Positions 51,393-60,173 of a DNA stretch of 64,000 nucleotides are shown here, piece after piece; the stretch's first letter is position 1, and the number at the start of each line of letters is the position of its first letter. The stretch is from Streptomyces cinnabarinus (GTDB lineage Bacteria; Actinomycetota; Actinomycetes; Streptomycetales; Streptomycetaceae): assembly GCF_027270315.1 (NCBI RefSeq), contig NZ_CP114413.1, forward strand, positions 8,680,001 to 8,744,000, written 5' to 3'. The notes beneath the pieces were generated by a model, which was given only the letters and a program-made list of their open reading frames with translations, was not told the origin of the DNA and made no database searches. Made by a program: the position numbers and the translations under genes.

Positions 51393-52823
51393 ATGAGTAC
51401 CCGTGCCAACCGCCGCGGCATCCGCGCGGCCCTTGCCCTGACCGCCGTAGTCGGCAGCGCGGCCCTGGTGGCCGTCCCCCTCACCACCGTGTCCGCGTCC
51501 GCGGCTGCGGGCGACGGCCTGGCCGTCCAGTACCGCACCAGTGCCGGCGGTGCCACCGCCGACCAGTCCGAGCCCTGGTTCAAGGTGCGCAACACCGGCA
51601 CCACCACCGTCCAGTTGAGCCAGGTCAAGATCCGCTACTACTTCAAGGCGGACTCCCCGAGCGCCTCGTACCGCTTCGCCTGTTCATGGGCGGTCAAGGG
51701 CTGCTCGGCGATCACCGGCACCTTCGGCACCCTCGCCAATCCCACCGCGACGGCCGACCGCTACCTGGAGATCGGCTTCACCTCAGCGGCCGGCTCCCTC
51801 GCCCCCGGCGCCGACACCGGCGACATGCAACTGCGCTTCTACCAGTCCAACTGGCAGACCCTGACCCAGAGCGACGACTACTCCTTCAGCGGCACCCAGT
51901 CCGCCTACGCCGACTGGACCAAGGTCACCGCTCAGCTGGCCGGCGCCAATGTGTGGGGCACCGCCCCATCCGGGAACGAGCCGACCGACCCGCCGACCGA
52001 CCCGCCCGGTGGCGGCGGCCAGACCCTGTTCGATGACTTCTCCTACACGTCGCACACCGACCCGGCCCTGTCCAGCCACGGCTGGAGCGTGCGCGCCAAC
52101 TCCGGTGGCCCCGGCGTCCCCGGCGCCACCTGGGACCCCTCCAAGGTCACCTTCGCCAACCAGAGCGGCAACACGGTGATGAACCTGGAGACCTCCAGCG
52201 CGGGCACCGGCTCCACCACCACCCACACCGAAGTCCTCACCAAGGCAACGAAGTTCAAGAACGGCACCTACGCGGCTCGGGTGAAGTTCTCCGACGCCCC
52301 CAAGTACGGCCCCGACGGCGACCGCATCGTCCAGACCTTCTTCACCATCAACGACCTCAAGGCCCCGATGGCCGACGACTACGCCGAGTACGACTTCGAG
52401 TATCTGCCCAACGGCGGCTGGGGCGAGCCGGCGAACATCCTCTACACGACCTCCTGGGAGACCTACAACCCGGACCCGTGGCAGGCGGTCAACCAGCACA
52501 GCGAGAGCAGGCAGAGCTTCGCCGGCTGGCACGACCTCGTCGTGACCATCGACAACAGCCGGATCACCTACTACGTCGACGGCCAGCACTTCGGCACGCA
52601 TGACGCCGCCTACCTGCCCGAGCGGCCCATGTCCATCAACTTCAACCAGTGGCTGATCGACCTCAACGGCCAGACGTCGACCACCCCGCGCGCCTACGAC
52701 CAGCAGGTCGACTACGTCCTGCACGTCAAGGACCAGGTCCTCACCCCGGCCCAGGTCGCCGCGAAGATCACCTCCCTGCGCAACGCGGGGACAACCTTCG
52801 TCGACGAGGTCCCGGCATCCTGA
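51393..52823 (+). CDS. secreted GH16-type enzyme with N-terminal CBM3
   Basis: A 476-residue secreted polysaccharide-active protein. Signal peptide (1-~37, ASAAAGD). CBM3 cellulose-binding module (~40-190: LAVQYRTSAGGATADQSEPW, then YLEIGFTSAAGSLAPGADTG). PTDPPTDPPGGGG linker. Catalytic beta-jelly roll (~215-460) with E332-Y-D334-F-E336 (ExDxE) in DYAEYDFEYLPNGG. Family GH16 is inferred from this motif and fold pieces. ATG 51393 has GAAAGGAAA upstream. A bidirectional terminator follows. Confidence 0.85.
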   Translation: MSTRANRRGIRAALALTAVVGSAALVAVPLTTVSASAAAGDGLAVQYRTSAGGATADQSEPWFKVRNTGTTTVQLSQVKIRYYFKADSPSASYRFACSWAVKGCSAITGTFGTLANPTATADRYLEIGFTSAAGSLAPGADTGDMQLRFYQSNWQTLTQSDDYSFSGTQSAYADWTKVTAQLAGANVWGTAPSGNEPTDPPTDPPGGGGQTLFDDFSYTSHTDPALSSHGWSVRANSGGPGVPGATWDPSKVTFANQSGNTVMNLETSSAGTGSTTTHTEVLTKATKFKNGTYAARVKFSDAPKYGPDGDRIVQTFFTINDLKAPMADDYAEYDFEYLPNGGWGEPANILYTTSWETYNPDPWQAVNQHSESRQSFAGWHDLVVTIDNSRITYYVDGQHFGTHDAAYLPERPMSINFNQWLIDLNGQTSTTPRAYDQQVDYVLHVKDQVLTPAQVAAKITSLRNAGTTFVDEVPAS

Positions 52824-52830
52824 ACGCGGC

Positions 52831-52864
52831 GCTGCCCCCGGGATGTGCAACTCCCGGGGGCAGC
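52831..52864. terminator. strong bidirectional terminator
   Basis: GCTGCCCCCGGGA (52831-52843) and TCCCGGGGGCAGC (52852-52864) are perfect 13-base arms with an 8-base loop, between the convergent GH16 and DUF1080 genes. Confidence 0.85.
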
Positions 52865-52872
52865 CTGTCCGT

Positions 52873-55800
52873 TCAGTCCAGCGGCTCGATCCAGATGTTG
52901 CGGTAGCGGACCTTGTTGCCGTGGTCCTGGAGGCGGATCGCCCCCGCCATCGCCGTCTCCGGCGCACCGCCACCGGTGGGGGAGGTGATGGCGACGTCGT
53001 CGTGGACCGTCTTGCCGTTCCACGTCATCGTCACCCGGGCGTCGGCGGTCTTGTCACCGGCGTCGTTGTAGCGGGCGGCACGGAACACGATGTCGTACGA
53101 CTGCCAAGTCTCCGGTGCCAGCGCCGCGTTGACGTCCGCCGCCTTTCGGCTGTAGATCGACGCGGCCTCGTTGTTCGCCAGGTCCGTGTCGCCGTAGGAG
53201 TCCAGGATCTGGATCTCATAGCGGTCCTGGAGGTAGACACCGCTGTTGGCGCGGTCCTGGCCCGTCACGTCCGGCGGCAGGTTCGGCAGCCGGAACTCCA
53301 CGTGCAGCCGGAAGTCGCGGTAGGCGGTCTTGGTCCGCAGATCGCCGCAGCAGACCTCCATGCCGCCGTCCGCCAGCAGCGGCCACTGGGCCGCCCGGCC
53401 CGAGGTGTGCTGCCACAGTGACCGGTCCTCGCCGTCGAACAGGGTCACGCGCTCACCGGACTTGTGCACCGTGATCAGGTCCAGGTTGACGTGCCCGTCG
53501 TCGCCCGGGTCATTGCGGTAGGCGATGGTGTTGGTCCCGGCCCGCAGCGTGAGCTTCTCCGTCCGGGTGGACCAGGTCTCCCAGTCGCCGGTGCCGGGCA
53601 GCCGGGTCTGTCCCACCTTCTCGCCGTTGACGGCGACGCTGATCGCCTTGGTCCCGCTGAACGGATTGGGGCCGTTGGAGTAGCGCAGACCCACGTCGTA
53701 CGAGCCGCTCGCGGGGACGTTGACGGTGAAGGTGGTGGTCGCCCCCTGTGTGCCGTAGCGGTCGACGAACGACGCGCCGGAGAAGCCGCCGTGGTCGGTG
53801 TTGGTTCCGGCGCCGCCGCTGAGGGCGGCCTCTTCCGCCTCGTACAACGTCGTTCGTGGGTGAGCGCTGGTGAGGTTGTTCAGCGTGTACCAGGCTTCCG
53901 TGCTCCACAGTGACGCGCCCGAGGCCGAGCTGAAGGGGCGAGGGGAGCGGAGGTGAACCACATGGCCGGGCTTGAGGCCGGCGATGGCGAGCCGCACCTT
54001 CTTGCCGTCCCGGGACAGTGACGCCGAGCGGACGGTGAGGGGCTCCTCGTCCACCTTGGGGCCGCCGTAGGCCGGGGTGGGCACATAGCGCCACTGCTTG
54101 ACCCGGTAGCGGTCCGCCAGCTTGTCGGCGGTCTGCTGCGACAGCGGCTGGGTGTACTCCAGCTCGAAGCCGCCGTCGACGGCCCGCATGGACAGGACGT
54201 CGAAGGCGTTCCCGCCGTTGGGTGTGAGCTTCTGCAGGCCGTGGGTCAGCTTGCCCTCCTGGCCCCAGTTGCCGCCCGCACCGAGTCCGCCGGCGTAGAT
54301 GGCGCCGTCCGGTCCGCGGCTGATCCGGGTCACGCCCGCCTCCAGGCCCTGGGTGTGGCGGAAGACGGCGCCCTGGTACTGGCCCTTGACCTTCTCCAGG
54401 TACGCCCGCTGGAGCCCGCCGTAGGTGACGTCACCGAAGAGCATCTGGCCGGCGTAGCGGCCCTTGGTGACATAGAGAGGCGTGCTCGGGGAGTTGGCGA
54501 TCTCGTTCTGCGGGAGCCACAGGACGGGCTGGGTCACGGGGTTCGCGTCGAACGGGCCGTCGGGGTTGGTGTAGTGGTTGAAGAAGCGGTCCTGCTTGAT
54601 GTGCACCAGTTTGGAGGCGGGCAGCCAGCCGCCCTGGTTGTCGGTGACGAAGAGGTCGCCCTGCGGGCCGAAGCCGATGCCGTTGGGGGTGCGCAGACCG
54701 CCGGCGACGTAGGAGACCTTGCCGGTCTTGCGGTTGACCTTGATAGTGGTGCCGCGATTGGCGGCGGGCTGCGGGTCGGTGGTGGCGCCGCCGTAGTTGA
54801 TGGCTACGGAGAGGTTCAGGTAGAAGAATCCGTCCCGGTAGAGCAGGCCGAACGCGAACTCGTGGAAGTTGCCGCCGTACGGCCAGGTGGCCACGGTGCG
54901 CGTGCTGTCGATGACGTCGTCGCCGTTGGTGTCCGTCAGTTCGGTCAGCTCGTGCTTCTGCGAGACGTAGAGCTTTCCGTCGACGTACTTGATGCCCATC
55001 GGCTCCTTGAGCCCGGAGGCGATCTTCTTCGTGGTCACCTTGTCGGGGCCGGTGGCGCCGGTGACATGGTCCAGCAGGTACACCTCGCCCGCCGTGGTCT
55101 GCGAGCCGCCCCAAGTGGTGACCGCCAGGCGCTGGTCGGGCAGCCAGTCCATCGCGGTGATCTGCGGCTCGAAGCCCGCTGGACGCAGGTTCGTCAGGTC
55201 GTAGTCGGGGTGGACCCCGGTCAGCGGCAGCCCGTCGCCCGGTGTGTCGAAGGCGCCCTCGCACTCCTTGCGGCCGGGCGCCGTCACCCGCACCACGTCC
55301 GCCTCCGTGCTGAGCACGGAGTTGGGCACCAGGGCGAAGTCGGAGGCGCCGGGCGGCTGCCAGGCCAGGGTGACCTGTTGTCCGCCGCCGCGTTCGAAGT
55401 GGTCGATGCGCAGCGAGTGGTAGCCGGCGGTCAGCTCGACCGTCCCGTCCTTGGGTTCCGCGCCGTGCAACCCGTCGTGGTCGATGACGAGTTGGTCGTC
55501 GATCAGCAGCTGAGAGCCATCGTCGCTGGTGAGCCGGAAGGTGTAGGTGCCGTCCTGCGGCACGTTGATGTTGGCGGTGACCTGGCTGACGAAATTGGAC
55601 TCGAAGCCGAAGTCCTCGGCGGTGGAGAAGTCGATGTCCGGTTCCAGCTTGTCGATGTTCGGGGTCTGGCCCGGCTTGAGCGTGCAGAGCTCGCTCAACG
55701 GGATCTGCACGTCGAAGACGCGCAGTGTGACCCCGGGTTCCTGCGGGGGCAGTTCGGCGGCGGCCGGCTGCGGATCCGCGTTCGCCGGGCCGGCGGTCAG

Positions 55801-55881
55801 ACCGAGGGCCGCGGTGCAGCAGATGAGCGCGGTGGTCAGGGTGCGGCGGAAAGCGCGTCTTCGCGGGGGCTGGGAGCTCAT
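52873..55881 (-). CDS. secreted multidomain carbohydrate protein: PA14 + sugar-dehydrogenase-like propeller + CBM6-like + DUF1080
   Basis: A 1002-residue secreted protein. Signal peptide (1-~35, ending ANADP). A PA14 domain (~70-185: DGTYTFRLTSDDGSQLLIDD...GYHSLRIDHFERGG). A soluble-sugar-dehydrogenase-like beta-propeller (~215-650: LPDQRLAVTTWGG, IKYVDGKLYVSQKHELTELTD, LRTPNGIGFGPQGDLFVTDN). A CBM6-like carbohydrate module (~665-790). A C-terminal DUF1080 domain (3-keto-disaccharide-hydrolase type, ~805-1002: GVYLQDRYEIQILDSYGD). PQQ or other cofactor use is not shown. The promoter carries a 9-7-9 dyad at 56016-56040. Confidence 0.83.
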   Translation of the reverse strand: MSSQPPRRRAFRRTLTTALICCTAALGLTAGPANADPQPAAAELPPQEPGVTLRVFDVQIPLSELCTLKPGQTPNIDKLEPDIDFSTAEDFGFESNFVSQVTANINVPQDGTYTFRLTSDDGSQLLIDDQLVIDHDGLHGAEPKDGTVELTAGYHSLRIDHFERGGGQQVTLAWQPPGASDFALVPNSVLSTEADVVRVTAPGRKECEGAFDTPGDGLPLTGVHPDYDLTNLRPAGFEPQITAMDWLPDQRLAVTTWGGSQTTAGEVYLLDHVTGATGPDKVTTKKIASGLKEPMGIKYVDGKLYVSQKHELTELTDTNGDDVIDSTRTVATWPYGGNFHEFAFGLLYRDGFFYLNLSVAINYGGATTDPQPAANRGTTIKVNRKTGKVSYVAGGLRTPNGIGFGPQGDLFVTDNQGGWLPASKLVHIKQDRFFNHYTNPDGPFDANPVTQPVLWLPQNEIANSPSTPLYVTKGRYAGQMLFGDVTYGGLQRAYLEKVKGQYQGAVFRHTQGLEAGVTRISRGPDGAIYAGGLGAGGNWGQEGKLTHGLQKLTPNGGNAFDVLSMRAVDGGFELEYTQPLSQQTADKLADRYRVKQWRYVPTPAYGGPKVDEEPLTVRSASLSRDGKKVRLAIAGLKPGHVVHLRSPRPFSSASGASLWSTEAWYTLNNLTSAHPRTTLYEAEEAALSGGAGTNTDHGGFSGASFVDRYGTQGATTTFTVNVPASGSYDVGLRYSNGPNPFSGTKAISVAVNGEKVGQTRLPGTGDWETWSTRTEKLTLRAGTNTIAYRNDPGDDGHVNLDLITVHKSGERVTLFDGEDRSLWQHTSGRAAQWPLLADGGMEVCCGDLRTKTAYRDFRLHVEFRLPNLPPDVTGQDRANSGVYLQDRYEIQILDSYGDTDLANNEAASIYSRKAADVNAALAPETWQSYDIVFRAARYNDAGDKTADARVTMTWNGKTVHDDVAITSPTGGGAPETAMAGAIRLQDHGNKVRYRNIWIEPLD

Positions 55882-56194
55882 GCGTCCTCCTCACGGCTCG
55901 TACGGCGTACGGAGCCGGGCTGCGGGTGATGGGTGCAGCGGGGGTGGAGCAGGGGGTGGAGCGGAATGCCGTGGCGCGCGGGACACGTTAGGAGACTTCT
56001 TCTGGTGCGTCCATATCTTTGTACGCATCCAGTACAAAGACTGAATCAGGGCGGACGAAGTGTCGGCAGTCGGCCACGCTGGATGCCACTGGACGCAAAG
56101 CAGCCGTGCCCCATGGCGGACGAGCCGCCTGCCAGGGCACGGCTATGTGCTGCGAACTCAAAGGCCCAACCGGTGGTGCGCCCTTGAGGATTGG
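55882..56194. other. 313-base intergenic region with a promoter/operator, no gene seen
   Basis: Upstream region of the DUF1080 protein (minus) and downstream of the coiled-coil protein gene (minus). Apart from the promoter and the dyad at 56016-56040, no credible gene is seen. Confidence 0.5.
56016..56040 (-). promoter_or_regulatory. 9-7-9 inverted repeat overlapping the promoter of the multidomain sugar protein
   Basis: TCTTTGTAC (56016-56024), seven bases, GTACAAAGA (56032-56040): perfect arms. On the minus strand TTGTAC (-35-like) and TATGGA (-10-like), 16 bases apart, flank this region. The TTTGTAC half-site recalls GntR-type arabinose operators; no matching regulator gene is adjacent. 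Confidence 0.6.
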
Positions 56195-56821
56195 TCAGTC
56201 GGACGTCTGCGGGGCCGCTTCCTCGACCGGGGCGGGCGCGGCGTCCGGGCGGGTGTCCGGACCGGTGTAGAAGACGGAGCTGCCCTGCTTGCTGCGCTGG
56301 GCCTGGCTCTTGGCCACCAGCCCCTCCAGCGTCGTACGCACGACCGTCGTCTTGATGTTGCGCTCGGCGTGCTGCTGTCCGAGCTCGGTGGTGATCTCGG
56401 CAGCGGAACGAGGCTCACTCTGGCCCGCCAGGTGTTCGCGCACGAGCTCGACGAGTGTGGGGGCGGCGGACGGCGCGGCCGCTGCCGGGGCAGCCTTCTT
56501 CTTGCTGGTGCGCTTCCGGGCGACGGCACCGGTCTTCTTGTCCTTCGCAGGCTTGGCCGCGCTCGCTCGCTTGGTGCGCGGAGCGGGCACCGTCGCGGCG
56601 GGCTGGGCTTCGGGTGCGGAGGGCGTTGCCGAAGCACCGAGCGCCTGCTGAATGCTCACCAGGACGGTGTGATCCTGCCGCAGGGCAGCCAGCTGAGCCT
56701 GCAGCGCTTCGATCTCGCCGCCAAGGCGCTCCTGCTCTTTGAGGTTCCGCTCAAGGTCGCCGGCCACTTGGGCGTTGTACTGCGACGTCAACTCGCTGGG
56801 TTCGACGGTGCTTTCGGACAT
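56195..56821 (-). CDS. coiled-coil, Lys/Ala-rich protein with C-terminal winged-helix-like part
   Basis: A 208-residue protein: an N-terminal helical, coiled-coil-like segment (LERNLKEQERLGGEIEALQAQLAALR, about residues 20-50, quoted in parts), a central Lys/Ala/Pro-rich tail (AKPAKDKKTGAVARKRTSKK), and a C-terminal winged-helix-like fold (~125-180: LVELVREHLAGQSEPRSAAE). Histone-like or nucleoid-associated behaviour is possible from the basic repeat region (inference). ATG 56821 is used (AAGGA ten bases upstream). Confidence 0.6.
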   Translation of the reverse strand: MSESTVEPSELTSQYNAQVAGDLERNLKEQERLGGEIEALQAQLAALRQDHTVLVSIQQALGASATPSAPEAQPAATVPAPRTKRASAAKPAKDKKTGAVARKRTSKKKAAPAAAAPSAAPTLVELVREHLAGQSEPRSAAEITTELGQQHAERNIKTTVVRTTLEGLVAKSQAQRSKQGSSVFYTGPDTRPDAAPAPVEEAAPQTSD

Positions 56822-57045
56822 GGTGCTCACATCCTTGCTCGGCGCCGAGGCTACGCGATGCAGCGAGCCAACGGCGTATGCGAAATCTAACGCGTGTGTC
56901 TGTTCTGCCTGGTCTCATGTCAGCAGCGGCAGTTACTGCCGCACAGGGTGTCGTAGCGATAGTACGGAAGACACCTGTGTTCGTCTCCGCGCCATCACTC
57001 GGACACCTGTGTCGGCGTGGCTGGTTGTTTCAACTGCGCGGGCGG

Positions 57046-57891
57046 TCAGGCGTGTTCTGTGGGGAACTCCTGGGTGCCGAGTACGCGCAGGAGGTCGAGT
57101 CGTTCGCGGGTCTCGTCGTCCGCCGGTGTGAGGACGAGGAGCTGCTGGCCCTGGTCGGGGGTGACCAGCGTCTCGCAGTCCATCAACAGGCGGCCTACCC
57201 GCGGGTGAAGGAGGGTCTTGCGGTCGGCGCGCCGGACTCCCACCTCATGTTCGGCCCACAGACAGCGGAAGTCGGCGCTCGCCGCGTGCAGCCGCTCGAT
57301 GAGTCCGGTGACCGTGGGGTCGCCCGAGCGGCGCCCGGCGGCCGCGCGCAGATCGGCCACGAGCTGACGTGCGTGGCGCTCCCGCTCCTCGGGCGGACAG
57401 ACGGCGCGGGTGGCGGACTCGGTGAACCAGCGGTGCACGAGATAGCGCCGGTCGCCGGAGAAGGCGGTGTGATCGCCCATCAGGAGGACGGCTGTGCGGT
57501 TCTGGGCGAGGATCTCGCCGAGGTCGGACAGCACAAAGGCCGGGGTGTCGCCGAGCAGGTCGAGCATGCGGATCAGTCCCGCGCGGGCCAGGCGGGCCAC
57601 TCCGTCGGCGGGCGGGGGCCGGTGGCCGGCGAGATGGAACAGGTGGTCACGCTCGTCGTCGGACAGGCGCAACGCCCGGGCCAGCGCGCCGAGGAGCTGG
57701 GGCGAGGGTTGGCTGCTGCGGCTCTGCTCAAGGCGTACGACGTAGTCCACCGACACACCGGCGAGCATGGCCACCTCTTCCCGGCGCAGGCCGGTGGTAC
57801 GGCGGCGGGGGCCCTCGGTGAGACCCACCTCCGCCGGGCGGATCGCCTCGCGGCGGCGGCGCAGGAAGTCGGCGAGCTGGTCACGCTGCAT
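57046..57891 (-). CDS. XRE-family regulator with MmyB-like ligand domain
   Basis: A 281-residue regulator: XRE HTH (TTGLRREEVAMLAGVSVDYV) followed by an MmyB-type domain from ~105 (LLGDTPAFVLSDLGEILAQN, ..., HPRVGRLLMDCETLVTPDQ). It is divergent from the aldo/keto reductase at 58021, 129 bases apart, the same regulator-oxidoreductase arrangement as at 15725/16736. Expected target: the reductase gene and itself. Confidence 0.88.
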   Translation of the reverse strand: MQRDQLADFLRRRREAIRPAEVGLTEGPRRRTTGLRREEVAMLAGVSVDYVVRLEQSRSSQPSPQLLGALARALRLSDDERDHLFHLAGHRPPPADGVARLARAGLIRMLDLLGDTPAFVLSDLGEILAQNRTAVLLMGDHTAFSGDRRYLVHRWFTESATRAVCPPEERERHARQLVADLRAAAGRRSGDPTVTGLIERLHAASADFRCLWAEHEVGVRRADRKTLLHPRVGRLLMDCETLVTPDQGQQLLVLTPADDETRERLDLLRVLGTQEFPTEHA

Positions 57892-58020
57892 GCCTCATGG
57901 TCCCTCGCGGCGAGCGTGCCCAGCCAGGGAGTGGCTCTCCCATGATGAACGCTCCGCTACTCCGCACAACAGGCGCGGACGCACAGTGGGGGGACAGGCC
58001 GACGACGTAAGGAGAACGTG

Positions 58021-59016
58021 ATGCAGACACGAACCCTGGGCAGTACCGGCCCGGCCGTCTCCGCGCTGGGCCTGGGCGCGATGGGCATGTCGGGCGTCTA
58101 CGGGCCGGCCGACCGCGCGGAGAGCATCGCCACCGTGCACGCCGCGCTGGAGGCGGGCATGACGCTGATCGACACCGGTGACTTCTACGCCATGGGCCAC
58201 AACGAGTTGCTGCTCGCCGAGGCGCTCCGCGGCCGCCCGCGGGACAGCTACCGGCTGAGCGTCAAGTTCGGCCTGCTGCGTGGGCCCGGCGCGCGGTTCG
58301 GCGGGCACGACTGCCGTCCCGAGGCGGTGAAGAACTTCCTGGCGTACTCGCTGACCCGGCTGGGCACCGACCACATCGACATTTACCGTCCCGCCCGGCT
58401 GGATCCGGCGGTACCCATCGAGGAGACGGTGGGCGCGGTCAAGGAGATGATCGACGCGGGCCACGTACGGCACCTCGGCCTCTCGGAGGTCGACGCGTCC
58501 ACGATCCGCCGGGCACACGCCGTGCACCCGGTCGCCGACGTGCAGATCGAGTACTCGCTGATCTCCCGAGCGGTGGAGGCGGACGTTCTGCCGGTGCTGC
58601 GGGAACTGGGCATCGGCCTGACCGCGTACGGCGTCCTGGGCCGCGGGCTCATCTCCGGGCACTGGTCCGCCGCCCGGAGCAGCGCCCCGGGCGACAGCCG
58701 CGCCGTCAGCCCGCGCTTCTCCCACGAGAACGTGGCACACAACCTCGCCCTCGTGGAGGCGCTGCGCCGGGTCGCCGACGCGAAGGGGTGCACCGTAGCC
58801 CAGTTCGCCATCGCCTGGGTGGCCGCGCAGGGCGAGGACATCGTGCCCCTGGTCGGCGCCCGTACCCGCGCACGGCTGGCCGAGGCGCTGCCCGCGCTGG
58901 ACCTGAACCTCACCCCGGACGACCTCGCCGAGGTCGAGAAGGCGGTACCGCGCGGCGCGGTGCGCGGCGACCGATACCCGTCCGCGTTCATGTCCGGCCT
59001 CGGCGTGGGCAACTGA
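58021..59016 (+). CDS. aldo/keto reductase
   Basis: A 331-residue AKR. Asp-Tyr-Lys of the catalytic tetrad are visible (LIDTGDFYAMGHNE with D and Y; LSVKFGLLRGPG with K). The fourth, His, is not in the usual place: the expected HRVDP-like segment reads IYRPARLDPA, in which the His position is occupied by Ala/Pro. Some AKR subgroups lack that His. NADPH-dependent reduction of an aldehyde or ketone is likely, substrate unknown. ATG 58021 with AAGGAGAACGTG upstream. Convergent with the MerR-clamp gene. Confidence 0.88.
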   Translation: MQTRTLGSTGPAVSALGLGAMGMSGVYGPADRAESIATVHAALEAGMTLIDTGDFYAMGHNELLLAEALRGRPRDSYRLSVKFGLLRGPGARFGGHDCRPEAVKNFLAYSLTRLGTDHIDIYRPARLDPAVPIEETVGAVKEMIDAGHVRHLGLSEVDASTIRRAHAVHPVADVQIEYSLISRAVEADVLPVLRELGIGLTAYGVLGRGLISGHWSAARSSAPGDSRAVSPRFSHENVAHNLALVEALRRVADAKGCTVAQFAIAWVAAQGEDIVPLVGARTRARLAEALPALDLNLTPDDLAEVEKAVPRGAVRGDRYPSAFMSGLGVGN

Positions 59017-59052
59017 GTCCGGCCCATCGAGCCGTACGGGGCGAGCGGACGG

Positions 59053-60123
59053 TCAGTCCTCCAGGCGGACCGGCATCACCATCGAGAAGGTGTCCTCGTC
59101 GTCGGGCCGGCGGATCGCGATCGGCGCGGTGGGAGCGCCGATCTCCAGAATCAGCCGCTCCCGGGCTCCGGCGGCCAGGGCGTCCAGCAGGAACTCACGG
59201 TTGACCGCAACGCGGTTCGGGGCGTCGTCGTCACCGTCAGAGCAGAGGGTCACCGAGCCGCCGTCCTCGACCTTGAGCACGCTGAGGTCGTGCGCTCCGG
59301 CCTCATCGGAACGGACCGGACCGGTCTCCAGGGCCTTCCGGAAGGCCGCCACCTCGACGACGGTGCGGCGCTCCGCGGCCTGAGGGAGGAGACGCCGGTA
59401 GTCGGGGAAGTCGTGGTCGAGACACTGCCCGGCCGCCTGCCGGTCCCCGGCCCCCAGCGTCACACGGTCACCGTCGACGGAGAGCCGCACGGGTCCCGCA
59501 CCGTCCAGCAGCGCCCGCATCGCGTCGACGAGCGGCGTGGGCACGATGACCTGCACACGGCCCCCGCCGTACCCGGTGACACCGGCCCGGGCGACAGCCA
59601 TCCGGTACCGGTCGGTGGCCACGACGTGGAGGCCCTCGCCCTCGATGTCGAACAGGACCGCACCGAGCATGGGCAGCTCAGGATCGGTACTCGCAGCGAA
59701 CCGAACCGTGTCCAGCGCGGCCGCCAGCTCGGGCGCGGCGACGGACAGCCGGACGGTGGCGATGCGGAGCGAAGTCATGTCATTCTCCCGGTGATCGAGT
59801 AGTGCTCGGAGCGCGGAGAACTCACTGCGGGCGTCGGACAGTCCCTGTTCGAGGCGGCGCAGGTGCGCCTTGAGTAGCTCTCGGACCAGATCGGTGTCCG
59901 CGCCGGACCAACTGGCCAGCACCAGCCGGATGTCGGCCAGCGGCATCCCGGCCCGGCGCAGGCGGGCCAGCAACCGGGCCTCGTCGAGCTGCTCGGGTTC
60001 GTACCACCGATAACCGCTCACCGGATCCACCCAGGCCGGGACCAGCACACCGGCACGGTCGTAGAACCGCAGGGCGCTCACGCCCAGGCCGCTGTCGCGG
60101 GCCATCTCGCCAATGCTGCGCAT
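59053..60123 (-). CDS. MerR regulator fused to DNA-polymerase-III-beta-like (sliding-clamp) domains
   Basis: A 356-residue fusion. Residues 1-~70 are a MerR HTH (SIGEMARDSGLGVSALRFYDRAG, then VSGYRWYEPEQLDEARLLARL), followed by a helical linker (~75-115). From ~120 the chain matches sliding-clamp domains II and III. Domain II: VRFAASTDPELPMLGAVLFDIEGE and ATDRYRMAVARAGV, ending CLDHDFPDYRRLLP. Domain III: RTVVEVAAFRKALETGPVRSD and ending MVMPVRLED. Clamp domain I is absent. ATG 60123 has GGAG upstream; a textbook MerR promoter precedes it. The clamp-like part probably senses something other than DNA; function unknown. Confidence 0.85.
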   Translation of the reverse strand: MRSIGEMARDSGLGVSALRFYDRAGVLVPAWVDPVSGYRWYEPEQLDEARLLARLRRAGMPLADIRLVLASWSGADTDLVRELLKAHLRRLEQGLSDARSEFSALRALLDHRENDMTSLRIATVRLSVAAPELAAALDTVRFAASTDPELPMLGAVLFDIEGEGLHVVATDRYRMAVARAGVTGYGGGRVQVIVPTPLVDAMRALLDGAGPVRLSVDGDRVTLGAGDRQAAGQCLDHDFPDYRRLLPQAAERRTVVEVAAFRKALETGPVRSDEAGAHDLSVLKVEDGGSVTLCSDGDDDAPNRVAVNREFLLDALAAGARERLILEIGAPTAPIAIRRPDDEDTFSMVMPVRLED

Positions 60124-60142
60124 GTCGTTCTCCACGCCCTGA

Positions 60143-60173
60143 ACTCTGGACCTTGCACAAGGTCGAGGGTCAA
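60143..60173 (-). promoter_or_regulatory. MerR-type promoter of the MerR-clamp gene
   Basis: On the minus strand: -35 TTGACC (60168-60173), a 19-bp spacer, -10 CAGAGT (60143-60148). The spacer contains the perfect dyad GACCTTGTGCAAGGTC (60149-60164), with ACCTTG/CAAGGT arms. A long spacer with a dyad inside is the hallmark of MerR control. The -35 overlaps the AraC-gene stop. Confidence 0.75.
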
